From the NCBI GenBank assembly GCA_947034885.2, contig OX344758.2, forward strand, positions 7,256,501 to 7,320,500: a stretch of DNA of 64,000 nucleotides, read 5' to 3'. Below are positions 10,230 through 23,300 of this stretch, in pieces (position 1 is the first letter of the stretch; each line of letters starts with the position of its first letter). Under the pieces are notes generated by a model. That model saw only the letters and a list, made by a program, of their open reading frames with translations, was not told the origin of the DNA and made no database searches. This stretch comes from Thuidium tamariscinum (Eukaryota > Streptophyta > Bryopsida > Hypnales > Thuidiaceae). The position numbers were made by a program, and so were the translations under genes.

Positions 10230-12049
10230 AGGTAAGAGGTCCTATAAGGTGGGTACACCCAAAAGCGCCACTTATTCATTCTGAGCCTAGTTCCTGCTAT
10301 TAATTAGTTCAAATTTTTATGTAGTCTTGTTGGCAAGTGAAAGCATGTTCCAACGCACCAAAGAACGCAGGATTTGGATACCGTATGCAAAAGTTATTAA
10401 CAGTCAAAGTCTGTTTCTGAAAGCGCCATCTACAGTCTGTGAACATGACTGATTTCGGAAATGTATGTGTGCTATAGATGACGCTTTTAGGAACAGGGCG
10501 CTTTTGGGTGTACCTACCTTAATGGACTGTCTAAGGGCTGAAACAGAATTTCAGGGAGGTACAACTTCTAGAAATATTCTTCAGTAAATTTTCCTTGACA
10601 GACAAGTAGAATTGACATCTAACCCAAGTCGTTTCAAATTTTCCTAAGCTTTTTTGAATTAGTTATCAAATTTTGAAGTTGAAAGGGCATAGGGCTCTAA
10701 AATGGTGCCCAAGCTAAAATATACACTATCAGTACACTGCTGAAGGCTATGAAAAAGCAACATGTACAGTGGGGTACCAATCAAAATGTCGTTTTTGAAT
10801 TTGAAGTGAGAAAAATTTCACTACTGCCAACTTTGAAAGCCTCCCGAGAGCTCAAAAATTGATATTTTACCACAAAAGTTTTACCACAGCATCATCTTTA
10901 AGTTAATTATATGTATGACAAATTTCAAGGCCAAAAGATTCACCAAAAAAAAGTTATTCAAAATCTACCAACATGGGTAGTGGTGAGAAACATTTCAGTA
11001 CTTTCAACTTTGACACCTTCCCAAGGATTGAGTTTTTTTCTTTTTCCATCAAATTTTTGTCATGAAACAATCTCTATGTTTTTAATATGTATAAAAAATT
11101 TCAAGGTAAAAATATTTTTTTAAGAAGATATTTGAAATCTCCCAACAGGTGTAGTTTTGAGAAAATTTTCACAATTGCCAACTTTGACACCCTCCCAAGG
11201 GCTCAAAAATTGGTTTCTTACCATGAATATTATTTTGTGAAGTCATCTCTATGTTGATAATATGTGACCCAAATTTCAAATTCAAATGAATTACCAAAAA
11301 GAAGATATACAAAATCTCCCAACATGTGTAGTTGTGAGGTTGAGTTTTTACATTCATGTCAAACTTTGCTCCACAAAATAACACTATACTAAGGGCTCAA
11401 AAACTCCTCCTCACAACTACACATGTTGGGAGATTTTGTATATCTTCTTTTTGGTAATTCATTTGAATTTGAAATTTGGGTCACATATTATCAACATAGA
11501 GATGACTTCACAAAATAATATTCATGGTAAGAAACCAATTTTTGAGCCCTTGGGAGGGTGTCAAAGTTGGCAATTGTGAAAATTTTCTCAAAACTACACC
11601 TGTTGGGAGATTTCAAATATCTTCTTAAAAAAAAAATTTTACCTTGAAATTTTTTATACATATTAAAAACATAGAGATTGTTTCATGACAAAAATTTAAT
11701 GGAAAAAGAAAAAAACTCAATCCTTGGGAAGGTGTCAAAGTTGAAAGTAGTGAAATGTTTCTCACCGCTATCTATGTTGGTAGATTTTGAATAACTTCTT
11801 TTTGGTGAACCTTTTGGCCTTGAAATTTGTCATACATATAATTAACTTAAAGATGATGCTGTGGTAAAACTTTTGTGGTAAAATATCAATTTTTGAGCTC
11901 TCGGGAGGCTTTCAAAGTTGGCAGTAATGAAAAATTTTCTCACTTCGAATTCAAAAACGACATTTTGATTGGTACCCCATTGTACAAGTACTGTACATTT
12001 AAGATAGGGCACCATTTTAGAACCCACTCCATTTAAAAGCCTTTTACCT
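10230..12049. mobile_element. 1.8-kb TA-flanked foldback element with 570-bp arms
   Basis: The outer ends are AGGTAAGAGGTCC and CCTTTTACCT, each next to TA. The flanks are pieces of the 327-bp MITE family. The core is a near-perfect inverted repeat, 10770-11339 against 11409-11979, around a 69-bp loop. Each arm holds three diverged tandem units of about 175 bp (from about 10808, 10984 and 11159). A 273-bp element is nested at 10247-10519. No coding capacity. Confidence 0.85.
10247..10519. mobile_element. Nested 273-bp TA-flanked MITE
   Basis: Ends are AGGTGGGTACACCCAAAAGC and GCTTTTGGGTGTACCTACCT, with TA on both sides. An inner inverted pair GAAAGCGCCATCTACAGT against TAGATGACGCTTTT is present. 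It interrupts the larger element, whose uninterrupted relative at 56290 reads TCTTATAATGGACC across this point. Confidence 0.85.
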
Positions 12050-12277
12050 TAACCTTGAAACGTCTCAATCTTTTTTTGAATTTTTGTACATTTTCACTTA
12101 TAGTTTTGTACAGATATATCATATACCAGAATTTAATGAATTTGGTCATTAAGGAAGGTTGTCTTCCCTAGATTCAAGTGTTACATTTGATAAATTAGAA
12201 GTTAATTGGATGAAATAGTGCCTTGAAGGCCTCTGTTCATTGTCTAAAATATGGACATCGGAGCGCTTCAGGGTTAA

Positions 12278-12986
12278 TTAACCCCTAAGTTAACTTAAAT
12301 GCCCAAGGCACCAAGATGTGGTGTTTGTAAAACTTTGAAGTGAAGTAAAACTTATCAAAGTTTGTGTGTTGAGTGGGTTATATTTTGGGGAACTTTTTTT
12401 GGGACTGTAGTTTAAGTATCAAAAACCCGATCTTGAAAATGATTGATAATGATTTTTCTATACAAGATTTTGTTCAAGGGTGTCCACTACAATCTTGATT
12501 TTTTGTAGTGTAGAGAGCTCTTCAAAATGAACCTCAAATACATGCTAAATTGTGGAGGAAAAAATACATTAGAAATTTATTTAAAAAAAATTATAGAGTA
12601 GATTTTGAGAAGCCATAAATTGTTTGGGATTATGCATATTAGGCCCTTTAACCTCATGTTTTTTTGGTGACCAACTTTTTAGATTGGACATGTGAAAAGA
12701 AGATTGAAAGACTTCAACTCACTTTTGCAATTTTTACGCCCTCATGATGATAAATATTATAATCTTCCAATGCATAAGTGATATTATTATGATTTCTTTT
12801 CCTAAGTGATTCTTAACATGTCTTGTTTGAATTTGTACACTTACATTTAAAAAAAAATTGATAAAGCTTAATAAAGTTGTTCTTCAAGTTGAGTTTCATA
12901 TTGAGTCCATTTGTTTTAAAAATAATAAAAATAATGAATAATAAATTTCACATTGACTTCTCAAGGTGCCGTGGCTAAATCTTTAA
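12278..12986. mobile_element. TTAA-family element, inverted copy
   Basis: Starts TTAACCCCTAAG, then a small insertion, then AAATGCCCAAGGCACC. The body is the reverse complement of 3699-4342 (for example TCTATACAAGATTTTGT). The right end is worn and abuts another TTAA element at 12983. Confidence 0.55.
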
Positions 12987-13716
12987 CCCCCAAATGCTGG
13001 CGGCACCATTCCGAGGTATTTTGATGAATAGAAGAGTGTGTGGAGAGACACTGTGAGCACTTTTTCATCCATTTTTTGCTTGGTGATCTTTCATGGAGGG
13101 TTATATAGAGCACCTAATTGAGTTTGTAGTCTTGCTAGTGTTTGTCTTTAAATGAATGAGAAGTAAGTAAAAAAAAAGGATGGCAAAATTTGCTATTTCA
13201 ATGTATTTTGCTCCTTGCTCTAAATCTGAAATTTCTCCTTGAAAAAGAGATTTTTTGAGTTTGAGTCCAACTAACAAAATGAAGGCCATGTAATCTAGTT
13301 TCTAATCCAATTAGAATTTTTGAGAAATTCGTAATATTGAATATTTTATTGTAGTTTAAACTCCGGATGTATTTTCAAATGTCCATTATATTCTACTTAT
13401 AGAAGGACACGGGAATTGAGTTTACACTATAATGTTTGTCATTGTAAAGCACACAGATAGTGAAATTTAGAGATTCTTTGAAATCATTTTCTATTTGATG
13501 TGATTTTTTCTTCATTTTCCTTCAGAAATTCTCAGAAAAATCAATTTTCTTCATAAAAATCTAAATTTTTTTTGAAGTAAAGAAAACACGTAGTTTCATC
13601 TCTGAAAAATAAATATAAAATTTTTTCACACTAATGCACTTCAAAAACGGCAACGAACTAAGTGACAAGCATTGAGGCCAGAAACCAATGGTTACCAGTC
13701 CGGCATTTCAAGGTTA
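12983..13716. mobile_element. TTAA-family element, diverged ends
   Basis: The left end is TTAACCCCCAAATGCTGG and the right end is CCGGCATTTCAAGGTTAA. The ends pair imperfectly, and the interior is unrelated to the 650-bp subfamily. It shares or abuts the TTAA of the preceding element. Confidence 0.45.
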
Positions 13717-13993
13717 AACAAGGAATTGGTGGCTATGAAAATCATGAATTTTGATATTGTGGGAATCATTGGTTCAAAAAAATTCAAAAGTTCTTGTTGA
13801 AAGTCAAAGCATTGTAGAAGATCATCCCTTTCCACCCCTAATTCCAAGGATTAATAGTTGCATTTTTGTCTTACACAAAGATTCTCTTGTTCATTTACTA
13901 GGAAATGGCCTCTGCATCATTATGGATTAACCTTCAAAGGGTGGACTAGCAATAGTGGAAGTCATTTGTTTTGATGTTTGTGGGAAACTTGGT

Positions 13994-14923
13994 TTAACCC
14001 CTAAAGGACCAAGGCTTTTTTCTGTCAAAAAACTCTAGAATTTGCCAGTTCTGTTGCATTCATCCAAGAAAACAATTTTTTTTCTTAAGAAACTGACCAT
14101 AGGATCTACTACTTAACTTGATTGAAATCATGTCCAAGTAAAAATTTCATGAAGTTTAACCGTATAGATTGGAAGATATGAACATTCAAAGTTAAAAATA
14201 CAACTTGTTTTGAACTGTGGTTTGCAATTCTAGATGATTTTGATTGGCATTTGTAAAAAAGATTTGCACCATAGACCTTGAATTTATAATTTTTTGTGTA
14301 AAAAAATTGATTTGAGAGTCTTGAAAAAAATTCACACAAAAAACACTTGATTTTCATTCTTTAAAAAATTGTCAAGTAGATGTAGGTCCAAGATTGAAAG
14401 AAAAACTAAATGGTTGATAATTCTAAGATGCGATTGAAATACAATAATTACAACAATGAGATTGTTGTAGCAAGTAAATATAACCTTGTCCAACAATTCT
14501 TTTTGAAAAATTGTAAAAATTGCATTTAGAAATGAATCCTATAAGTTATCTTTTTAAGAAATTATTTAGATTGCCTGAAAAACAAGATTGTCTTTAATTT
14601 TCTCATTATAAGTCCAAATAGAATGAATAAAAGCTTCACATGTAGGCAAAAATGTACTATTTCAGAAAAAAAATTGAATTTTTTTTAAAAACTTTTTGCA
14701 AAAGAAAAATTTCTGCCCGCCAAATGAAAATTTGGGCTTTTTGTGTTTGGTATAACTTTTGCTCCTAGTCACCAATTGAAATAAAAATTACATTCCCATG
14801 AAGCTAATCAATTTTTCTATCTTGTGAAAAAGTTTCAAAAAGTTTCACCAAAAATTGAAGTCATAGGAACCTGCCTAAAATCCATTTTGTCCCCCAAGGG
14901 GACAATGGTCTTTTAGGGGTTAA
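13994..14923. mobile_element. TTAA-flanked piggyBac-like element (930 bp)
   Basis: The left end is TTAACCCCTAAAGGACCAAGG and the right end is CAATGGTCTTTTAGGGGTTAA. A hairpin GTCCCCCAAGGGGAC lies just inside the right end. The interior is AT-rich and non-coding and differs from the 650-bp subfamily. Confidence 0.65.
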
Positions 14924-16188
14924 GAAAATCCAAAAGTACACATTGGATGTCAAACTACTATATTATAGAAGCTCTCCCCCTTTCTACACAAAATTTCAAG
15001 GATGAATAGTTTTACTTTCATCCCACACAAAAAGATTCTTTATCATCCATTGTACTCAAAATGTTTGCCTTGAAGTTTAATCCCTAATGCCCTAAACTAC
15101 AATTTTTTGGCAACATAGCAATTTTGGGTAGCTCAATATGAATGGATTTTTAATTTTTTTTCTTTGAAATTTTCACATAACATGTGCCCAAAGAGTAGCT
15201 TAAATTCCAACAATTTTCATAACTTCACCACATGATTAAAAAATTATTGTATGATTTGTCAGTTGTTTTCATTGCTTGGTAGGCATACTAGGTAGTAGAA
15301 AAAAATTACTTAAAAATTACTTAAAAAAATAAAATTAATTGATTTTTTAGATTTATATCTATATGGAAAGATTTGGATCATTCTATTTTAATTAATGAGA
15401 TGAAAGTTATGAGGAGTTTTTGGTTGGGATAGTTTGTAGGTACTTACAAAATCCCTATTCTACAAAAAAAAATGAAATCCTTTGTTTAGTTCTATTTTTC
15501 ATATTTTTGAAAAAGAAGAAGTAGTAGGTGTATATTATTTATAATAACATTACAAACATTTGGAATGGCATCTTTCAATCCTATAAATAAATGATTAACA
15601 ATTCAATATTTTGAATCATTTTCTATTTTTTTCTATTTTTTATTTTATTCCTATATATTGTACAATTCTAAATGATTTGAAAATTTTCAAGCATGTAGCC
15701 AACTTGCTTTGAAGAATGAATACAATGAATAAGCACCATTTTGAATAATTTTTCATACAAATGTAAGCTTGTAAAGTCTAGTTGCCCAATTTCTTACAAG
15801 GCCAAAAAAAATTATTTTTGTCACCTTTAAAGTTGGTGACAGTGGAAATCAATCATCCCATTTGGCATTGTGTGAACAGTAGGTTTAAGAAAATCCAAAA
15901 GCACTCATTACTATACAAGACCTCCCCTTTTCATGCAAAATTTTGAAGATGAATAGTTGTAGTTTAGTCCTATACATAAAGATTTTTTGTCATTCATCCT
16001 TAGAGTCATTGACCATAAAATAGCCAAGGAGTAATTTATAAATTCAAGAACAAATTCATCATAACCTATTAAGATAACCTAGCTTGTTGTAAAAGTAACT
16101 ATCATCATGAAATTGACCCTAAAATTAGCTTTGGAATCGATAGGAGGTAGTCTTCAAATCAACCTCAATAGCCATTGAGTGAATCAAG
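14924..16188. other. AT-rich spacer, possible worn TTAA element
   Basis: TTAATCCCTAATGCCC at about 15077 looks like another left end of the TTAA family, and CATTTGGCATTGTG near 15857 might be its worn right end. Otherwise featureless. Confidence 0.35.
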
Positions 16189-16191
16189 AAT

Positions 16192-16466
16192 CACTATAAG
16201 AAACCCCTATCTTTGGTGACAAGCTCTAATTTTTTATAATGGATTTTAGGTGATGTCAATGTTGACAACCCCAAAAATTCATGTCAACAAAAATGTTCAA
16301 TGTAACATCAGTGTTGAATGTTGATAGTCCAATGTTTTATGTTAACATTGATGTTACATTGAACATTTTTGTTGACATAAAATTTTGGGTTATCAACATT
16401 GACATCACCCAAAATACGTCATAAAAAATTAGAGCTTGTCACCTAAAACAAGGGTTTCTTATAGTG
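16192..16466. mobile_element. CACTA-type MITE (275 bp)
   Basis: Ends are CACTATAAGAAACCC and GGGTTTCTTATAGTG, with AAT target duplication. Nearly palindromic through its whole length (GATGTCAATGTTGACAACC and mirror). Confidence 0.8.
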
Positions 16467-16585
16467 AATACAGTATTATTCATTGCCAGAGTCAATCATG
16501 CTCTATGGTCTCTTTATATTTGTTTACAAGTTCCAAGTGGGAATGGATTTTAGATACAAATAGGTGCCTTTGATAGAAATCCTTA

Positions 16586-16798
16586 CACTACAAGGGAATG
16601 GGGTCTTTTAAATAGTGTCCTAGACATCGTGTCTTTTAAGTAATGTCTTTTAATACATCTTTTAAGTAAAATTTTACTAAAAAGACAGTCTCTTCGGTAA
16701 AATTTTACTTAAAAGACGCATTAAAAGACATTACTTAAAAGACATGATGTCTAGGACACTACTCAAAAGACCCCATTCCCTTGCAGTGTTAAAAATTC
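16586..16798. mobile_element. CACTA-type MITE (213 bp)
   Basis: Ends are CACTACAAGGGAATGGGGTC and GACCCCATTCCCTTGCAGTG, with TTA target duplication. The interior is a long hairpin of AAAAGACATTACTT-type units. Confidence 0.85.
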
Positions 16799-18364
16799 AT
16801 AAGTAATTCAATAATGCTTTGGAGAAAATATAAATTCATTAATTTGTATTACATGCACCATCTATTCTTCTTTGTTTAAAAAAAAATCTAAAAATCTTTC
16901 CATCCAAAAAAGCCCATGAAAATGGTAGACTAGGCTTTAAAGTGTTGCTTTCGGAAGAGACTACCTTAGTCAAATTACTTTCATGTTTACCCTAAGAACA
17001 TTGGTTTTAGGCCTTGGCAGTGCTACCCTAGCCTTATTGTACTTGTCTAACACCAAATGACTACATTAGTACCTTTTTACAATACAAGTTCTATTGTTCT
17101 TCTTGTCACTCCTGCAAAAGATAGAAGGTAGTTTTACGTTTGTACTAACTTTGTCAACTTTAACTATGAGCTTAGTGGAGGTCACCAAGGCTAATGAAGG
17201 CTGTACAAAGAAGGGAAAAGAACTTCTTAGACTAAAAGTGGTGATTGGTTTAGAGCATTCGATCTTCAATGCACTACTACATCTAAAGCGACAATACATG
17301 CTTTGTTATTACTTGTTACCATAGTCAATTGCGATGCAATTAGTAGTGATGCTCTTATCTTTCTAATTGTACGTGACGATGTTGATGTATAGTTTTGCAC
17401 ATAAATTTGCTAATACAACAATAGAAAATTAAATTTGTGCACAAGGACTGTCACCCAACACAATCAAAATATCTATTTGTAGACACCATCATGATGAATT
17501 GGTATTACAAGAAAACTTTTCCTATAAATGGGTACCTATATTGGCTTTATTCAATTTTAAATCTAATTTATGCTCATATGAGTTTCAATAGGCCCTCTTC
17601 ATAACATTGTTGGTTCGTGCATGCAGGAATTGAGTTATTTCCCTTCAATCTTAGAACTTATGAGCTAATTACTATCAAATTCACTCCTTGTGAATATGGA
17701 TTATATAAATCGTTTGCTTAAAGTTCCTTCAATAGCAATTGTTGGAGGTCAAATTACTATGCAATATCTCCCTTTTTCATACAAAACTCCAAAAATGAGC
17801 ATTTGCACTTTTGTCTTATATAATTTTTTTTATCATCCATTGAGCTTTTAGTGTCAACAACATTATTTATAGGATTAAATTACATGCAATCATTTAGGTG
17901 TTATATACTACTATTTATCAATACAAAAAAATTAGATTGTATTTTGAGATTATTATAGACATTTGCTATTTTGCCTCCCTGTCTTCTTAGTCATCAAATT
18001 TGTAACACCAAAATAGTTTATGCCTAATTTGAATTGTTGATGTTTAAGAAAGATATCATAGCTATGAACATTTAGTAAGTAATTCTAGCTCTCAAATTGA
18101 TAATTTTAAGGTATGAGCATTTGTGATTGACTATATTGCAATTGAGCATTATTTCTATTTCTATTATCAAACATACATTCTTTTTATTGGATTTTGTTGG
18201 CTACTAAAAGAAGATTCTAATGTTTATTAGCATGTATTATTTGGACTCTATGAATGACTTATGAATCTCCAAAATATTGTATCTTAGTGTATCTAAATCC
18301 AATATGAGGTTCTTGCATTAGATTTTCATGATTGGTTTGATTGTAAATATCCTATTTTGTCAAT

Positions 18365-18591
18365 CACTATAAGAAGTCCATATTTTAGTCGATGAGTTCA
18401 ATGCCAACAATTTTTTTAAGTGAGTTTTAGGTGATGTCTAATGCAAGAACTCCATGTTTTTATGCCAACAAATATATTCAATGTGACATCAATGTTTAAG
18501 AAACAAACATGGAATTGTTGCATTGGACAATACTAAAAATTTGTTTTAAATTTTTTTGGCTTATTACCTAAAACACGGGTTTCTTAAAGTG
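18365..18591. mobile_element. CACTA-type MITE, relative of the 16.2-kb copy (227 bp)
   Basis: Ends are CACTATAAGAAGTCC and GGGTTTCTTAAAGTG, with AAT target duplication. The interior is more diverged than at 16.2 kb. Confidence 0.7.
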
Positions 18592-19679
18592 AATAGTCAG
18601 GATAAAAGATTTTTTTGTCCAAACAAAGTTGTTTTGTTTTAGGTAGTATTGATAATGGGTATACATCCCTTGTCATAATGCCAATTGTCCTTTTACATTT
18701 TATCAATGACATTCTATGAATGAATTGCTTTACAATATTGCAATAGAAACATTATAGGGACAACTAAATGTATAAGTTGTAAAAACATTATTTAATTTAG
18801 ATATTGACTACCATTACATTAAATATATCTAAAAATAGATAATTTACATAAATTTCGATGAAGATATTGATGTTGGATAAAATTGTAGATGAAAGTACAT
18901 AAAGAATCCAAAATTAGATGATTATATGGACTTTGTCAACCACATTGCCAGGGGCATGCCACTCTACCTTCAAGAAAATAAAATTTAGACACAATACCAT
19001 AGCATCCAAAAAGATAAGAATAGTCCACCTCTTATAACTTTCATGTAGGAAACAAGTTTATAGCTTTGATCACCTGTAATATGTATTTTCCCATAAATGA
19101 GTTGGCCAAATTCTTCAAAGAAAAATTCCTTGGTTTACTGTTCTTTTGTAAAAGAATTTTTGAATCCTATAAATCAAAATATGTGCAAGGACCATATTGG
19201 GTAATTCCATAGTTGTCTCCAACATGAAAAGCATGTGTGATCTTGACAATGATACCTCATCTACCATTGCCACAACAAAATAGCTTTCATCTCATGAACT
19301 ACCTTCATAACACATGCTAATTGGATCAATCAATTAATCTTGAAAGGATGAGACTATTACCAAGATAATTCACCAAAACTATTCCAATGTTTGGACCAAT
19401 CTGTGTGTATTCTTCATTTCTACAATAATCTTGCAAGTCATGTATAGGACCACTTTTTGGCCTCAACATCCTTCTCAAGTTCAATAGAAGACCATAGTGC
19501 AACAAATTGCAATAAACATGATGCCAAATCTGGTATTCAAGACAAATTTGTCACCATTCCATTGAATAGTCAGAAAATCATTATAACTGGTAATGCAACC
19601 CCTCTTTCTACACCCTTAGATTTGTAAAAAGTACAGATATGGATGTCTTTAATGAACTACCAAACTAGGCATTATTTCC
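18592..19679. other. AT-rich spacer
   Basis: No open frame or clear repeat boundary was found between the CACTA-type MITE and the DRG1 3' flank. Confidence 0.45.
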
Positions 19680-20331
19680 CATAATACTCTCAGGCCTCCC
19701 GGCTCTCAAGCATTATTAGTCCATAACACAACAATAGGCACGATTCAGTTCATGCAGTATACATCAACACAGGATTGTCTGCGAGCCTCGCTCCGCAGCA
19801 CCTCATTAATATTAGGAAGCTTTCCAATGATCCATATCAGCGCTTTCCTCTTAAGAAAATCCACCACCTTAGTTCGAGAACAAGAAGGTTCCGTGTAAAG
19901 CTACAAAACTGTAGACTGAGAAAACTAACGTGACGCCCTACCATCAAGTACTCATAATTACTTCGCCACAAAACCACAGTAAACCAGCTGATTGCAGTCG
20001 AACCTGTAAATATGAGGCACTAATCAATTAACAAGTCGCTAGCTTCAAGATCATTTTGATCAGACTTCGCTCTTTTCCGAAACAAGCCCTAACTATTCCT
20101 TCCCTAACTATCTACGCTCTTGCTGAACCCCTATGCCTGACTGCAAATTCAGAAACAGGTGCACACTATATACTTCTCCATTTGGCACACCTTCCAACCA
20201 GTTTGGGTGTACGACAACCTGACCTCCTCAAGATGACAGTTCTTTGATTGGCAAATCACTCTCGATGCCATATCATTGAAAACCTTCCTGATAATTTTCT
20301 TGTACTGGTCCATCTCACCAGACAGGATATA
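19680..20331 (-). other. Probable 3' UTR or downstream region of DRG1
   Basis: The sequence just past the DRG1 stop is more complex and GC-richer than the AT-rich spacer further left. It has no open frame that extends DRG1. It is most easily read as 3' UTR, perhaps with an intron. The end of transcription cannot be placed. Confidence 0.4.
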
Positions 20332-23300
20332 TTACACCTTCTTGATAATCTGGACAACGTCCTCATCCTCAAGTGTATGCTCCTGTTATGCAGAAAATAA
20401 CAACAGATGTTTATACTCGACTCAAATGCTTCGTGTGAAAGCTTCTCAGGTAATACACCAAAGGATAACGATCGAGAGCAGTGCAATTAAGGTATCACGA
20501 CGCCACAAAGTCCCCGAAGTTGAATTTTGAATGATTGTGAATTGATACCAACATTCTATCGTGTCACATACAGCATTCACATCTGACATGAGCATGATTA
20601 TAAGTTGGGTAACACCCCGAGGTACTTCAAACGGAGAAGCTACACTTAATTACCAAAGCAAAAGGCTCACCTTTCCCACTCTCTGCGGCTTATGTTTTGC
20701 ACTTGAACCCCAGACCAAAGCACTGTCATCCACGAGTATCCACGTGTCAAGGTTCATCAAACATTGTCAAATAATATTAGAATAACAATGAAGCCCACAA
20801 GAAAAGCAACCAGGCACTAAGAGATGCATATAAACTTAATAGGTGAAAACTTACAACTTGAATTGCTTCACCATATCCTTGTGAATGCGCTCACAGAAAT
20901 CCTCAACTGTACACGAGTTTGCTGACAAGATGACAGGATCTTCATAATCAGGGCTGTTGCCTTTCGGTTTGGTGTATACTCGAATGAGGTTCAGATACTC
21001 CCAAATTTTATCTAAGAGCCCATCCAGGTTCCACTCAAGATGAGCACTGCAACAAACATACAGAAACATGAGACTCACTTGAATGTCTTCACCTACGAAG
21101 CTCTCAACTTTAACAGGTCGTCGAAATTTCACTACGGTACGGCTTTCTACATGAATGACAATGCAGAGCATATGAAGTTCTTAAGCAGAATGATCAAGTC
21201 AAATTAAAACACACAGCTTTTGGATAAAATCTTTTGAAATACCTAACAGGACAGTAATGGGGTAATCTATCGAGCACTTCAAGCTCTTCAACTGTGATTT
21301 GATCGATTTTATTGACAACATAGACGCAAGGCATGTAGATACGATTTCCCTCTATCACGTCAATCAAGTCATCTGCAGTGGCATCAAAACGGAGGGATAT
21401 ATCTGCATTGTGGATCTTGTACTCCCCACATATAGCCTTAACAGTTTCCAGATCCAAATGAGTGTTGGCAACTGTTGACGTGAAACTGATTCCACCTTTG
21501 TCTTTCCTTTTAAAACCCAAGTTTGGTGGTTCCTTGTTTAATCTGCAGAAAAGATTCAGAAGTAAGCCTCCGTTGCATATTACCACCAAGTATCACTTAT
21601 TTAACATGTGAAAAGAAGCAACAGATTGAAGCCAAGACATACTCACGATTCTTCAAAAATACAACATTGGGATACCAGAGACAAGAAGTATGTGACAAAG
21701 GAAAGGACAAAACCTGATACCAAAGCCCTCCAGCTCCTTCTCAATCAGCCGTTTGTGCGTAATAGGCTTAATGGCATCCAACACAATCAATATACAGTTA
21801 CACGTTCGTGCAGTACTGATAACCTGCACAGACATCGGTATACTCATTTCCAGAAAGTAACCTGAAAAGTGACTATCTCTTGTTGCACGCTATCCAGGAC
21901 TTACAGAACTGAGAAAGTTCAGAATCTAAACCTGACGACCTCGACCCTTTCCATCTTTGGCACCTTCGATAATTCCAGGAAGGTCCAGAAGCTGTGAACA
22001 GAATGCAATTAAAATGTCAGTGCTTATTCTCAGAAGGTGGTCATCTAGCTTTGCATGAATAACAACGAGAACACACACCAGAAAGCATGAACACTAAGAG
22101 TTTCATAAGTAATCGGGGATGTCACTCTATCGATTGACAGAAGCAAAGCTCCACATTGTAAATTGGTGAGCAGTCCAGACTCATTTCGCAAAAGACTAAC
22201 CTGGATTTTGGATCCTCGGTACTTGATAACACCAGGAACGCATGTCAATGTTGTAAACTCATAGGAAGCAACCTGCACCATTTCCAAATAGAAGGCCACA
22301 TTTGGAGTTCAATACATCTGCCCCACAAAAAAATATTCACGCCCTGAGTACTCAAAAATAAAATATTTGTTCCGTTGAAATGAGGTAGAGAATACTAAAA
22401 AGTTAGGGAACCCAATCCGTCTCCTATATTTAACCCCGCTGCCAACAACAGTCGTCCATTCAAACATTTAGCTGGACTTAGAAACAAGTGCTATAAGCAT
22501 GACTTGCCGAATAGTCTGTCGCTACTCATCTTCGGATGGAAATGGGTTTGTCTACTGTCAAACAAAGTGGTCTACAACCTCACTTTGAAATCGCAAAAGA
22601 AATTCATAGAGAGATATAAAAAAAGATTTTAACAGATTTGGCTCCGTACCCAAGGGTTTCTCTACAGGTTTACATACCCCTACATATGTTCAATGCTTAA
22701 AGTGGCACAAATAGTATCTTCTAAAGTAGCTGTTTCAACTAAACGATCATCATCAATCATAAGGGGGAGTCACAGTCCATCCCTCACCATTACATCATTC
22801 TCAATAAATGGAATTGACGGGTCATTAGTCGACGAAGGCTTAAGCCCTAAAATCCATCAACAATCAGGCCACTGAATCCCATTTGTTCCCCAATTCACCT
22901 TGATTTAACGACTAAAAACTCAAAGCACATGGACAACACAAACTGCAGCAAAATAATTCAGCTCAGGATAGATAACACACCTCAGAAAAGGTTCCTGTGA
23001 GCTTGTTAAGAAGGGTAGACTTGCCAACAGAGGGAAAACCAACGAGGCCAACTCGCGAATCCCCACTTTTAGTGACATCAAAACCCTCTCCCGCTCCTCC
23101 ACCTTTGGACGGTGGCGCCAAAATCTCGCGCCGCAACTTGGCCAATTTTGCCTACAAGCCAAACTGCAGAATTCAAAAACCCTAGTACTAAAAAGTAATA
23201 TATTTTCTTCACTACAGATCGAGCAATCTCAAAGACACAATTCCACTGATCAAGTGGAAATGCACGAAACCCTAAACCTGCAGAACCTCACGTTGAACTG

